DNA of 64,000 nt. Source: Palaemon carinicauda. Lineage: Eukaryota; Arthropoda; Malacostraca; Decapoda; Palaemonidae. The stretch is from the NCBI RefSeq assembly GCF_036898095.1, contig NC_090725.1, positions 318,446,740 to 318,510,739 of the forward strand, written 5' to 3'. This document shows positions 32,171-43,639 of this stretch, piece after piece (position 1 is the stretch's first letter; each line of letters begins with the position of its first letter). Below the pieces are notes generated by a model. It was not told the DNA's origin and made no database searches. It saw nothing but the letters and a program-made list of their open reading frames with translations. The translations under genes were made by a program, and so were the position numbers.

Positions 32171-33300
32171 GGACAAAAGTTCTCTATGGCGACTCATAAG
32201 ACTATGCTTGCAGAAGTAAAGAAGGTCCACTGGATGATCTCTTTAGATCTCCAGGATGCTTACTTCTACTGCACCATCCATCCGAACTTGAAGCTACCGG
32301 AAGGTTCGTATATGGGAGGAAGTTGTCCAGTTTTGAGTTCTTTGTTTCGGGCTAAGCACCACCCCTCAAATAGAGGGTGCGTCTGTGAGGACATATCGTT
32401 GTTTCCTATCCTTAGACCTCTGGAAGGAAGTATTCCAGTTTCTGGCCTTATGCTTCGGCCTCACCACCTCCCCTCTAGTCTTGACAAAGATCATGATGAA
32501 TGTGGCAAGCATGCTCCACTCAAGAGGCATCAGAGCCTCCTTGTACTTGGACGATTGGCTACTAGGAGCCCCCTCACTCAATCGCTGTCTGGAGGATTTG
32601 CGTCTGATAAATGAGTCTGTCAGAGGAGCTAGGACTTCTGGTCAATTCAGAGAAGTCTCAATTGATCCCTTCTCAGAAGATTCTTTATTTGGGGATGGAG
32701 ATTCACAGTCTGACTTTTCAGGTTTTTCCATCACCTGCAAGAATACAGCTAGCTCTCCTAAGGCTTTGTGCCTTTCTAAAGGAGGAGTTTTGTTCAGTGA
32801 GGGAGTGGATGAGTCTCCTGGGAACCCTCTCTTCACTGGAACAATTTGTGTCTGGTGAAACTAAATTTATGACTCCGTCAGTTCCATCACAATTGCCATT
32901 GGAACAGAGAGGACAGCCTCGACAAGAAGAGCATTCCTCTTACGGAGCCAATAAAAGAGCGCCTTCGTTGTTGGAAAAACATACAGGTTCCTGGAAGGTC
33001 TCTCTTTGGAACAAAAGAGACCAGACCTTGTGTTGTTTTCCGACGCCTCTGACTCAGGGTGGGGAATAACACTAGGAAAGTCAAAGATTTCGGGTCTTTG
33101 GACAAAACAACAGCAAAGCCTCCACATCAATCAAAAGGAGCTGTTAGCAGTCCTGTTGGCTCTCAAGGGGTTCGAGAAACTAGTACTAAACAAAGTAATA
33201 CAAATCAATGCAGACAATACCACAGCTTTGGCCTACATAGCGAAACAAGGGGGAACGCATTCCAGGCTGCTTTACGGGATAGCAAAAACTCTTCGAAACT
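32171..33300 (+). pseudogene. DIRS-C RT and partial RNase H
   Basis: RT starts near the Lys-Phe-Ser-Met...Met-Leu-Ala-Glu-Val segment. It shows Met-Ile-Ser-Leu-Asp-Leu-Gln-Asp-Ala-Tyr-Phe near 32,236-32,268, then a scrambled patch (32,290-32,400), then Leu-Cys-Phe-Gly-Leu and the catalytic Tyr-Leu-Asp-Asp-Trp near 32,546. The frame shifts at about 32,610 into Glu-Glu-Leu-Gly-Leu-Leu-Val-Asn. RNase H begins Leu-Phe-Ser-Asp-Ala-Ser-Asp-Ser-Gly-Trp-Gly (33,033 onward) and has its Glu and Asn-Ala-Asp-Asn-Thr-Thr-Ala, but the last catalytic region is deleted: it jumps straight to recombinase near 33,300. Confidence 0.82.
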
Positions 33301-34329
33301 TTTCGAAAAAAGCAGCTAAGGCTATTGCTAGAGCAAGAAGAACTTCTATCAGGGTGTACAAATCCAAGTGGGAAGTTTTTAGAGCATGGTGTAAAGCTAA
33401 CTCAGTTTCTTCCTCCAGTACCTCTATAGCTCAAATTGCCAATTTATTTTTAGAGCTTAGAAGAAGGCACAATTTCTCCTCCTCAACCGTTAAAGGGTAC
33501 AGGAGTATGCTAGCAACGGTCTTCAGGCATAGACATTTAAATCTCTCGAATAACAAGGACCTTCAGGATCTCCTTAGATCCTTTGAAACCTCTAAGAAAC
33601 GTCAACAGGATTCACCAGCCTGGAATTTAGTCGTGGTTTTAAAATTTCCTATGAGTGACAGATTCGAACCTTTGAACTCTGCGTTTTTTTAAAGATCTGA
33701 CTTTAAAGACTCCATTTTTAGTAAGCTTAGCTACAGCTAGAAGGGTCAGTGAAGTTCATGCATTTAGCAAAAGCATTGGTTTTAGAAATGGCAAAGCTAT
33801 ATGCTCCCTTCAGCTTTAATTTCTAGCCAAGAACGAACTTCCTTCTCACTCATGCCCAAAATCTTTCGAAATTGCTAACCTCTCTGATTTGGTGGGTGAA
33901 GAGCTGGAGAAGGTTCTTTGTCCTGTTAGAGCACTAAGGTTTTATTTAGACAGGACTAAAGGTTTAAGAGGAAATTCAGAAGCTCTTTGGTGTGCAGTCA
34001 AAAAACCGGCTTTACCTATGTCGAAAAACGCCTTATCATATTTCATAAGACTTTTGATTAAAGAAGCTCTCACACACTGTGGTGAGGCAGACCTTAAGCT
34101 CCTGAAAGTTAAGACTCATGAAGTTAGAGCTGTGGCAACTTTTGTAGCTTTTAAACAAAATCGTTCTCTGCAAAGTATAAGGGATACAACGTTTTGAAAA
34201 AGTAAATCTGCATTCGCCTCACATTATTTAAAACGTGTCCAGACTCTTTATGAGGACTGCTACACTTTGGGTCCATTCATAGCAGTGAATGCTGTAGTAG
34301 GTGAAGGATCTACCACTACACTCCCTTAA
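33300..34329 (+). pseudogene. DIRS-C tyrosine recombinase, broken
   Basis: The N-terminal Ala-Lys-Ala-Ile-Ala-Arg-Ala-Arg-Arg-Thr-Ser and core-binding domain are fused in frame to truncated RNase H (frame open 33,006-33,692). A T-run indel at about 33,685, a TAA near 33,821 and a TGA near 34,195 break it. Visible catalytic positions are Arg in Ala-Thr-Ala-Arg-Arg-Val-Ser-Glu near 33,740, His-x-x-Arg in Thr-His-Glu-Val-Arg-Ala near 34,116, and Tyr in Ser-His-Tyr-Leu-Lys near 34,223. It ends Thr-Thr-Thr-Leu-Pro-stop at 34,327-34,329. Confidence 0.85.
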
Positions 34330-34693
34330 TCCCTAGTACCCTTTTCCCCTCTTGGAACTTGTATATATTGTTATGATTGGAGGAAATTGTTAGACAATCT
34401 TCCGCAATCTCTGACTTAGTCAGGTAGTCATTTGTTCCTTGAGAGCGCCCGGAAGAAGGGTATTAGTTGAGGTCCTGTCAGCATATAGGTTATTCACCGT
34501 TTGACAGCTCCTAGAGTTCTTCAGCCCCCTGGGTGGATCGCTGGTTCTCAAAGGACAGCAGACTTAATAATGCAGAGAATCATTGAAGTCAGCTTCCTTA
34601 ATAGGTTCGAACCCTTAAGCTAGTTTTGTTTTAAACTCTTAAGTGAAATTCCATTAATGTTGCTGTCTCTGACCCGCCATCAAGGGTGTCAAT

Positions 34694-34793
34694 CAGCTAT
34701 TGTTATATAACCAGCGGGTAAGTTTAAATGTTTAAAAATTATATTTTCATAATAAAATAAATTTTTTAACATACTTACCCGCTGGTTATATAA
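34694..34793. repeat. DIRS-C internal complementary region
   Basis: The right half (atattttcataataaaataa onward) is the reverse complement of the right terminus at 34,955-35,014. The left half (agctattgttatataaccag onward) should match the lost left end. Confidence 0.85.
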
Positions 34794-34824
34794 CTTAAAA
34801 TCCTACCCTCCTCCCCTCTAGAGA

Positions 34825-35014
34825 CCTATGGGCATGGAAAATCTGATACTAGAAGGAATAGTTCGACCTAGCTCCGTGGTGGCGCTAGTGTTTACCTGGC
34901 ATATCTATGCGATGGCTGCGAGTTTTGAATTTCTGCCGGACAGAAGAATAAAGCTATTGTTATATAACCAGTGGGTAAGAATGTTCAAAAATTTATTTTA
35001 CTATGAAGATATCA
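34825..35014. repeat. DIRS-C right terminal region
   Basis: It ends gctattgttatataaccagt followed by gggtaag and the AT-rich tip. It is inverted relative to the ICR right half. Confidence 0.75.
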
Positions 35015-36478
35015 TTTTAAAGGTGAGATTGATGAAAAGCATTGTTTGTTAGATTTGAATAGTATTGTAGAAATGATCATTAGATTGAGGTAAAATTTTT
35101 TAGGTAAGTTAAAATGGGATTAGCCCTTTTAGGGGTTATGATAGTAATGATGGATTATGATATTGTTGATGGATTGCATTAGGACAGGTAAGTTTATGGG
35201 TTGATAAGATTTAATTTAAATGAAAATTTGATTCAAGATAGTTATTCAAGGCAGAATTTTCTGGGTAGTAGATTATAGTAGGATTATCTTCATTCTGTAT
35301 TACATTGACAATTGTTAGTTGGGCTGATTCTAGATTTTACCCAATGAAGGGATGTGAAGGAAAGTGCTCTTGTTTTAAGACTAAAGTAGTATTGGCTTAC
35401 AAATGAATTAAGGTGAGATTTGATTGTCAATACATTCTTACACGAATACAAACCCTCATCCTGTAATAGGAGTATATCATGTTGACTGGAACACTGCTGT
35501 TAAGATTTATAATGAGGTGTCAGTAGTTACTATTTGATTGAAGCAAGACCCACTAAGGAGGATATCTCGAGAGGGAGATCTTCACAAGATTGGTAGTTTT
35601 TGCAAGGATAGGTTGCTGTTCACAAAATGATTCCCTGATGGTCACCTTCCTAGTTATACATTCTCCAGGCCATGATATCAAGTCGATCAAAGGATCCCTC
35701 TGACAGGACAGCACGAGCTGTTCAGCGATACAGTGAATAGGTCACCCAAGGCTAGAACGATAGTCAAGAAGTGATCAACAGCAGCAACATGATTTACTAT
35801 CTCTTTGGTGGGAAGAGGGGTCAAGGGAGACTACAGATCCTATAATACCCAACCAAGGTGCCTCTCTAGCAGAGGCAAAGAATCTGGAGACAGTATCAAT
35901 CCTAGTCAAGGCCTTATCTCTAATCATGTTCCTGAAGGATCGAGTCCTCCCTTTCCAATCGACATTTGGATCATGATATTAACCCCCGGTATCTAGATGG
36001 AGGGAATGGGCGGCAAGAGCATTAACTTCTCTTTTACCAAGACTACTGGTATAAAAGTCACTTTCATGACCATTCTGCAAGCAATGTCCTGGCTGGACCA
36101 TTAGTCAAGTGTTGAATCATATTTTGCTTCTCTGAACTAAAGGAATTTTACATGCCTGATCTTCTCCAGAGCCAAAGCTGTTATATCTCCTGTTTTATGG
36201 ACAGTCAACTGCTCTATAGGTATTCACCCAAGTCTTCTCACTAGTTTTAGCTTGTGCACATGCCAAGGTCATTCCTTTTCTGAGACACCCCTATTACTGA
36301 TTGATATGCATCTCCAGCAGAGAGAGACTTCTTGTCTTTTGTCACATATTGGGAGAAGTCTAGTCTTTTAGCCCAAGCAAAGGATGGAGTTATCTGGAAT
36401 TGTTGATATGTACGGAACAAGCAAATATAATTCCTTCAGTGGATAGGATCAGTAGACTCAGGAAAGTAGCAGAAACCT
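35015..36478. other. Unidentified sequence
   Basis: About 1.46 kb between DIRS-C and the DIRS-D remnant. Base composition is mixed. Only short frames (under 65 codons) occur, with no motif I recognise. It could be an older, strongly decayed transposon or unique DNA. Confidence 0.4.
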
Positions 36479-36514
36479 TTCTTTGTTCCGTAACCGAAAT
36501 ACAAACCACGCTAT
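36479..36514 (+). repeat. Left-end fragment of a DIRS-B-type element
   Basis: The sequence tgttccgtaaccgaaataca through cacgctattca is the reverse complement of the left half of the DIRS-B ICR (25,127-25,161), with one mismatch. It is therefore the outer ~35 bp of a left terminus of that family. It is joined directly to the DIRS-D body at 36,515. Confidence 0.75.
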
Positions 36515-37160
36515 TCAGAGGGGAGCAACCAACGTCAACCTGGTCCCTTCGTGAGAGGCGAACTTCTGTAGAACCTTGTGAAGGGTCTTGAATGGAGGAG
36601 AAGCATAAATTTCCAGGTGAGACCAGTCCAGTAAGAACGCATCTATGTGGACTGCCTCTGGATCTGGAACTGGAGAGCAGTAAACAGGAAGCCTCTTTGT
36701 CAATGATGTCGTGAACAGGTCTATGGTAGGTCGACCCCAAATCCTCCATAGTTTCTCGCACATATCCTGGTGAAGCATCCACTCCGTGGAGATGACTTAT
36801 CCTCTTCTGCTGAGACAGTCTGCTATCACATTTTTTTCTCCTTGAACAAATCTCGTAAGAAGGGAGATGTTTCTTTCCCTTGACCAAACTAGGAGATCCC
36901 TTGCGGTGACAAAAAGGGAGTGCAAGTGGGTCCCTCCTTGCTTTGAGATGTAGGCTAACGCCGTGGTATTGTCCGCGTTCACCTGCACCACCTTGTTCCG
37001 AATCAGACTTTCGAATTTTTTCAAGGCCAGATGGACCGCCAGAACCTCCTTGTGATTTATATGAAGCCTCTCCTGTTTTTTGGACCAAAGACCTGAGCAT
37101 TCTAGTCTGTCCAGAGTTGCTCCCCAACCCAAGTCCGAGGCGTCTGAGTACAAAACATGG
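36515..37160 (-). pseudogene. DIRS-D RNase H remnant with open overlapping frame
   Basis: In the RT/RNase H frame: Tyr-Ser-Asp-Ala-Ser-Asp-Leu-Gly-Trp-Gly, the catalytic Glu in His-Lys-Glu-Val-Leu-Ala-Val-His, Asn-Ala-Asp-Asn-Thr-Thr-Ala and Asn-Val-Ile-Ala-Asp-Cys-Leu-Ser, then a TAA at about 36,796, then Gln/Arg-Pro-Thr-Ile-Asp-Leu-Phe. A second frame covering the same bases is open without a stop from about 37,180 to beyond 36,515, matching the long recombinase-ORF frame of DIRS-E. Confidence 0.85.
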
Positions 37161-37179
37161 TCTGGGTTCTTGGGGGCAA
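36515..37179 (-). mobile_element. DIRS-D, downstream fragment (RNase H region)
   Basis: This is the continuation of the DIRS-D pol that stops at 43,622, displaced by the LINE-2 insertion. It ends near 36,515 before the recombinase, so the recombinase, ICR and left terminus of DIRS-D are lost. The junction is a fusion with a DIRS-B-type end. Confidence 0.88.
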
Positions 37180-37335
37180 TGAATGAATGAATGATTTAAA
37201 GTTTTCAGGCATCCTGACATCTAAGGTCATTGACGCCGGTAACATTTAATTTATGTATACAAAAATAAAAAATGAAATAAAATAAAAAATTAAAGAGTAT
37301 TCAATTAAAATCATAAAAATTGAATGTCATAAAAG

Positions 37336-40300
37336 TTAAATATTTTTCAGAAGACCTGCTTCTGAAAGAGATCTAAAAATGCCACTTGCATGGTAGGACA
37401 CATCATTTCCAAGAATCTTGGCAAGGATGAACCTGCCACCCTCACCTCGAGCCTCAAACAAATATCTATTCCGCAAGTTGTTATAATTGGGGCATTCGGT
37501 CAACAAATGCCTTACTGTTAGAGGTACTAAACAGTTGTCACAATACGGTTGGTGTTGGCCCTTCAGCAGAAACTCATGTGTCAACCGAGTGTGACCAATA
37601 CGGAGACGACAAAGAGACGTCTCCCATTTTCGGGGCATCATATTATACCTCCAAGGAGATATGTCATTTGTTACTTCCCTCATTTTATTGCCATCTTGAC
37701 TATTCCATTGCTGTTGCCATTTATTGCAAACCAATTTCTTGATGTCAGGTAAGAAATCATTACGGGGAATGGGATACCTTCTTGGCAGCAACTCGGATGC
37801 AGCCTCCTTAGCCAGTTAATCTGCCTTCTCATTCCCGGACACACCTACATGTGCTGGAACCCAACAAAATTGAACTGTTATACCTCTCCGTCCAATAAGG
37901 AAGAGCCATTCTAAAATCTTTAAAACTAGAGGGTTATTAGAATTAAAAACTTCCATAGCTTGAAGGACACTCCTTGCATCACTAAAAATTGTAAAATTAC
38001 CCTCCTTCTCCAACGCTATTTTCTCAATAGCGGTTAATATGCCATACAGTTCGGCAGTAAATATGGAAGCGGTCAGAGGAAGTGCACCTCTACAATTAAA
38101 ACCATTACTATGTACTCCAAATCCAACGCCACCATCAGATTTGGAGCCATCAGTATAGATAAAAGATGATCCTCTATGTTCTTTAACATGTTCATTAAAA
38201 AGAGACCTGGCTTCTAGGTCTGACATATTCTTTTTATCTCCAATAAAATATTTACAAAAAGATATCTCTGGTAACTTCCATGGAGGCGTTGATGATACCT
38301 TGAATGGAAGTACCTTATTTCTAATTATATCCAGACTATTTAATAATCGTTTCACCCGAAAGCCATAAGGTTGAGGAGATTTTGGGTGCAACTCAAAGTA
38401 TGATGCGTGTCTTACAAGGCTTGCAGTCTGAAAGGCTAGAGAGTTAGGGAGTCTTTGCAATCTAAACCAATACCGAAGAATGGAAGACATTCGGTAAAGG
38501 TCTAGAGGTAACTCTCCAGCATCAACAAGGAGACTTGGGATAGGCGAGGTTTTAAAAGCTCCAGTAGACAATCTAATACCTGCATGATGTATCGAGTCTA
38601 ATATTTTTAACCGGCTTGGGGTGGCTGAAGAATATACCTCACAACCATAACTAATTTTGGAAAAAATCAAGGCCTTGTATGATTTTAAAATAGTATTGCG
38701 GTCTGCCCCCCATGATGTATGGGACAATACTTTTAAGATATTCAGAGCTTCAACACATTTAGCTTTTAATGCTTTTAAGTGAGAAACCCATGTAAGCCTA
38801 CAATCAAATATCAAACCTAAAAATTTAGCTTCTCTTGCACATGGTATCTGTTGACCTTTAATGTATTTATCCGGGTCTGGATGTACTCCCCGGATACGAC
38901 AAAAATGGACAATGGTAGTTTTACTTGTCGAGAACTTAAATCCATTCAGGTCAGCCCACTGGATAATTTTATCAATAGAGAGTTGGATTTTTCTCTCAAC
39001 CATTGCCATCCTAGTGCCAGCAAATGATATTGAGAGATCATCCACAAATAATGTTGAGAGAACATCCTGGGGAATGGCTGAGGATATCCCATTAATTGCT
39101 AGTGCAAAAAGGGTTACACTCAGCACGCTACCCTGAGGAACTCCTTCTTCCTGGCACTTACTCTCTGATAGTTTCCCCCACTCTCACTTGAAAAACTCTA
39201 CGTGAAAGAAATACCTGAATAAATAGTGGCAGCTCTCCTCTCAATCCCAATTCATGACTGGTTTTAAGAATACCATATCTCCATGTGGTATCATATGCCT
39301 TTTCAAGGTAAAAAAATACTGTAACATGGTGCTGTTTGACTCAAGTCATATCAACACATCAGTCGTTGAGTGCATTTTTCGGAATCCACATTGAATCGGT
39401 GATAAAATACCTTTCTTTTCAAGGTACCATATCAGCCTTGCATTGACCATCTTCTCCATAATTTTACATAAACAAGATGTCAATGCAATAGGACGATAGT
39501 TTGCTGCTAAAAACTTGTCTTTACCGGGTTTTAAAAAGGCTAAAATAATGGCTAGTTCCCAAACACTTGGGTAACTATGATCATGCCATATTCTATTAAT
39601 AATGCTTAAAATAAATAGCTTTGTATTAAAATGTACATGTTTAATCAATGCATATGGAATTCCATCGGGTCCAGGGGCTGTATCGTTGCAATGAGCAAGT
39701 GCGGAATCAAATTCTCTTTCAGTGAAAGGAGAATTATACGACTCTTCCCTTCTTGTTGCAAAATTTAAAATTTTCTTTTCTTCAGTGCTCCTATACTGGT
39801 GACCAGGGGCTCCTTCACACTTGCTGGATACATTTGAAAAATGATTAGCCAGGGCATTGCCAACTTCATTTGCTTCAGTTACATACTGGCCATTCACCTT
39901 CAACACTGGTGGTGGGTTGGGGGTGAATTTGCCAGCTATCTTTTTTACTTTCCTCCACACAGAAGATGGTGGTGTTCTACTGTTAATGGAGGAAACAAAA
40001 GACATCCATGACTGGCGCCTTGCTTATTTCATGGCACGACGGAACTGTGCTCTACATTTCTTGTACATAGTTAAATTCTCATCAGTTCTGCGTCTACGCA
40101 ATCGCGTTAGAGATCTTCTTGTGGCTCTGTGGAGTGCAGTTAGTTCTGAAGACCACCACGGGACTGGTCGTCGTTTGAATAACCCTGTTGTTTTGGGAAT
40201 TGAATTGACTCCTGCTGTATGAAGAGTTCCATTCAGTAGGTCTATGGCATCATCAACACTTTCAAACTGTTCTGCTCTCCCTTCGATTTCACTTAGCTCG

Positions 40301-40998
40301 GAAAATTTAACCCAGTCTGCCTTGTCTAGATTCCAACATGGCGATCTTTGCAAAGGCGGACCCTTGTTGGTGTTTATAATGATTGGTGCATGATCACTAG
40401 TATGCCAATCATCTAATGTCCTCCAATCAAAATCAAGAAGGCAGTTAGAGCTTGCAATTGAAAGGTCAATGCATGACAAAGTACCTGTCTGAACATGAAA
40501 GTGTGTGGGCTCTCCTGTATTAAGGAGTCCCACATCCTCATTCTCCACAATTGATGAGATAATATTGCCCCTTGTGTTGGCCAAAACATCACCCCATAAA
40601 GGATGTCTACCATTCATATCTCCCAGTAAGAGAAAAGGTTGAGGGAGTTGTTGAATGACCTCTGCTAAATCATCATATAAAATATTATCATTTGGAGGTA
40701 AGTACAGAGAGCATATTGTATATTTTCTCCCTATATCAATTTGTTCAACAACTGCCTGCAGGGTTGTACGTATAGATATAGGTATTTGGGGAACATCTCG
40801 ACGAATGTACATGAGACTTCCGCCATGGCTCCCTACTCCGTGATCATAAGGTGTCCTATAACTAATATATTCGCGAGGACAAGGGGTATTAGCATCAAGC
40901 TTGCTCTCCTGGAGACATACAATTATGGGGGAATGCTCATGAATTAAGAGCTTAAGTTCTTCATATTTGGCCCTCAAACCCTGACAATTCCATTGCAA
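37336..40998 (-). pseudogene. LINE-2 ORF2: endonuclease, RT, RNase H
   Basis: Domains in order: endonuclease from Leu-Gln-Trp-Asn-Cys-Gln-Gly (40,998) with Leu-Gln-Glu-Ser-Lys, Gly-Asp-Met-Asn-Gly-Arg-His-Pro and Ser-Asp-His-Ala-Pro; RT with Ala-Pro-Gly-Pro-Asp-Gly-Ile-Pro, Asn-Tyr-Arg-Pro-Ile-Ala-Leu-Thr-Ser and the catalytic Phe-Val-Asp-Asp-Leu (about 39,050); RNase H with Tyr-Thr-Asp-Gly-Ser-Lys, Glu-Leu-Tyr-Gly-Ile, Ser-Asp-Ala-Arg-Ser and Trp-Val-Pro-Ala-His-Val-Gly; and a C-terminal Cys-x2-Cys...His...Cys knuckle near 37,500. Stops occur at 40,024-40,026 and 37,816-37,818. A frameshift pair breaks 39,130-39,345. No ATG precedes the endonuclease in this frame, and the frame opens 10 bases before the ORF1 stop, suggesting coupled termination-reinitiation. 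Confidence 0.9.
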
Positions 40999-41012
40999 AA
41001 TTGAGGAGAAAA

Positions 41013-42802
41013 CTATGGATTATTTCGGGAAGACATCTTGGATGAGGTCTTCCCATTAGCAGTTTTTAATTTAACATTATTACCAGTAGGTTTCTTCAGA
41101 GATGGTCTTGTTATGTTGGGTTTTACGTTGTTTTTCTTTGTATCTTTTTTATCTATTTGTTGAGGGGGATGGTGGACCTCAACTTGAATTTCTGATTTAT
41201 TTGAATTATCTTCTGGTTGATCGGCAACATTAACAGACAAAACATCATATTTATTTGATGTCATAATTCTAGTATTTCTTATGGAAGGGGGTGAGAGAGA
41301 TTGAGGTCTCTCTCTTTTATGATTAATAGGTTGAGAGTTACCAGGTTTTTGTACCTTCCCCACTACAGGTACACCAGATAACTTGGTGTCAGGTGGAATC
41401 TCTATTAAATCAGGCAAGGATATGGCCTGGGAGAGGTTAGTACTATCCTTTGTAATGGGGGACAAAGGTTTGATTGTGGTGGGCAATGTCTTTTGGTTGA
41501 TACTCAATGATAAATCTTTAGGAGATGTTCTTGTCTTATGCAGCACTTTATCAATAGATGGTGAGTTCCTTTTTCGAGAACTACCTACAGTAGTAGGTGG
41601 GTGAGATGATTCCCGAGGAACTTTTTCTCCTGTTTTTAATGTCTTTGCATAAGTATTAGATTTATTTAATAATCTCTTGGCATGCCCCACGCTTACATGT
41701 TCAATAATTGATTTATTGAGGGCAGCCTCTTCTAACTTATAAAACTGGCAGCTCCTATCATTAGATTTATGATTAGAGTTGCAGTTTAAGCACTTTGACT
41801 CAAATGTACATTCCCCATGGTAAATATTGGAGCAAGTATTACAAATTCTTTCACTATTGCAAACTTTGGAGGGATGTCCAAATTCAAAGCAATTATAACA
41901 TTGCAGTGGCTTTTGCTTAAAAGGTCTATGTGGAAAGGTACATCGGCATCCTGGAAAGTAAGAACAATCATTGATGTTCCAGGTACTTTATGTACCTTCC
42001 ACACTGATAGAGGACACATAGCCAATATCTCCTCTTCAGTAAATTCATACAGATCCCTATTAAAAACCACTCCCCTTCCATAGCTAAAGTTTAGATGGGG
42101 TTTGATGTCCAATTTTATATCATCATTTACTGTCTTCAAATTGGACAGTATAACAGACTGTGTGTATGACTTGGCCTTTATCAAGTAACTTTTCTTACCA
42201 AATCGAGATATATCTCCTGGTGCGATCGTACCTACCTTCTTCTGAAGAAATTTGCAGATCTTGAAATAATTTTCCGTACCTCCTACAGATTGAGCAAGAA
42301 GCCACATTGGTGGTTTTGGCTTTCTTTGGGATGGCATATCTGCCTCTATATCTTTATCAGCCCAGTCTGCTGGTCTGTAGACATCCAGATCTTTAGGTGC
42401 CCCATCACACAGAGCACCCTTAACACTCATATTACCTACTTTAATATCAACAATATTACGGCTTGCATTAAATGCTTCCTCATGACAATTAAATGATAAC
42501 CAAGATTCCCAATTATCATCTTGAAGTTTCATTCTAATTTCTTTTATTAATCCGTAACACTCAAATATTTTATGTAGCACATCATAATTAGCTTCTAATG
42601 GGATTTGGGTAATGTGCAGGACATTCAGTTTTCCTGTGTTGCCCAAATTACCCTTTTTCCGAGTATTTAAAGAATAGTCCTTTTTAAATCCTACGTCGTC
42701 AACGGAGTTTTCTTTAAATGAATTGCCAGAGGTCGTCAACAGTGCCGGGGGCGAGTCAGCATATCCAGGGGAGGTGGGGTCATTCTCACAAGAATCCATC
42801 AT
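41013..42802 (-). pseudogene. LINE-2 ORF1: RRM-like and zinc-knuckle nucleic-acid-binding protein
   Basis: Starts at an ATG pair at 42,797-42,802. An RRM-like segment (Val-Leu-His-Ile-Thr-Gln-Ile-Pro-Leu-Glu-Ala near residue 55, Ile-Arg-Met-Lys-Leu) precedes zinc knuckles (Cys-Tyr-Asn-Cys-Phe-Glu-Phe-Gly-His-Pro, Cys-Asn-Thr-Cys, Cys-Leu-Asn-Cys...His...Cys) at about 41,895-41,750. A frameshift near 41,930 separates the two halves, so the copy is broken. The C-terminal part (to 41,013) is Lys/Ser/Pro-rich and low in complexity. The ORF is expected to coat LINE RNA. Confidence 0.85.
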
Positions 42803-43621
42803 AAAAAAGAAGAGAGAAGAGTGATTTTTTGAAGTTTGATTCACCTGCTTGAGAACATTAAGGCATCACATGTTGGGAAGGAAATTTACACTCTCCACTA
42901 CCGGCACAGTGAGAGTATACTTCCCAGATGGTCCACTCCATACCCTACCCGAAGGATAGCATCAAAACAGATATAGAGGCACAGGTGTAAGCTGAACCCG
43001 CCTGTTAGGACTGAGACCAAGAAACTATGGAATCATCCTCCCCATATCTGTAATGACGGGCTTCCGGCCAAAAGCCAAGAGTCCTACCCCAAGCGTTGGA
43101 TCCCCCTGGATTCCGAAGACCCAACACTTGAGAATAGTCCCGCCAAAAAGGTCCAAACCATCTTCGGGATGGCTGAGATCATCCAATACTCTCACATATA
43201 GCTTTGAGCACAAACACCTCCCAACCGCGACACCTTTCCCATTCATCAAAGCAGGCAGCAATACCGGATGTAGAAACATCCGCCCAAGTGGCAATAACGG
43301 ATGTAGAAACATCCATGCCATAAAAAGAGTGAGAAAAAAAAATAATAATAAACACACATATATGTAAATATATACACATATGGGAAATTTTACTCATAGG
43401 GTTGGGACAGCAACATGGAGGAAAGTTTATAATATTAGGAGAAGGTTGAAGCAATATAAAAAGGAAGAAAAAGATAATTAAGAGAGAAATTTAGATTCGA
43501 ACTGGGGAAGCAATTTCCCCAAGTTCGAGAGCCCTCTTGCCCGTCACCAAGTTTCAGCACGGGAATAGAATGTCATGCTGAAGCTCAGTGACTTCATCAA
43601 GGCATTCTCTCATTAAGAGGG
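42803..43621 (-). other. LINE-2 5' UTR
   Basis: About 0.8 kb upstream of ORF1 up to the target duplication. It has a short internal direct repeat (cggatgtagaaacatccgcc near 43,266 and cggatgtagaaacatccatg near 43,298). I see no coding domain. It probably holds the internal promoter, as in other LINEs; this is inference. Confidence 0.6.
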
Positions 43622-43639
43622 TCTTGGGGGCAAGCGAGA

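Larger units (their letters stand above)
29990..35014 (+). mobile_element. DIRS-C: DIRS-like element, 5'-truncated, decayed
   Basis: Plus-strand DIRS relative of A, D and E. Gag homology begins near 30,060 and no left terminus is found. RT, RNase H and recombinase remnants follow. It ends with an ICR (34,694-34,793) and a right terminus finishing gaagatatca at 35,014. Removing Gypsy-1 joins the DIRS-B right flank to sequence just before 30.0 kb, so DIRS-C lost its left end before Gypsy-1 arrived or was already truncated on insertion. Internal deletions at gag-RT and RNase H-recombinase, plus stops, make it non-functional. Confidence 0.85.
37180..43621 (-). mobile_element. LINE-2: I-like non-LTR retrotransposon with RNase H
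   Basis: A 6.4-kb minus-strand LINE inserted in DIRS-D. A 12-bp target duplication tcttgggggcaa flanks it at 37,168-37,179 and 43,622-43,633. The 3' end is a short tetranucleotide tail (tcattcattcattca on the coding strand, 37,180-37,194). ORF1 (RRM-like plus zinc knuckles) and ORF2 (endonuclease, RT, RNase H) are both recognisable but carry stops and frameshifts. The ORF2 RNase H domain places it in the I group of LINEs. Confidence 0.93.

Noticed and set aside
41013..42802. Host RNA-binding protein (RRM plus zinc knuckles)
   Set aside because: It directly precedes a LINE endonuclease-RT ORF inside an element bounded by a target duplication, so it is LINE ORF1.
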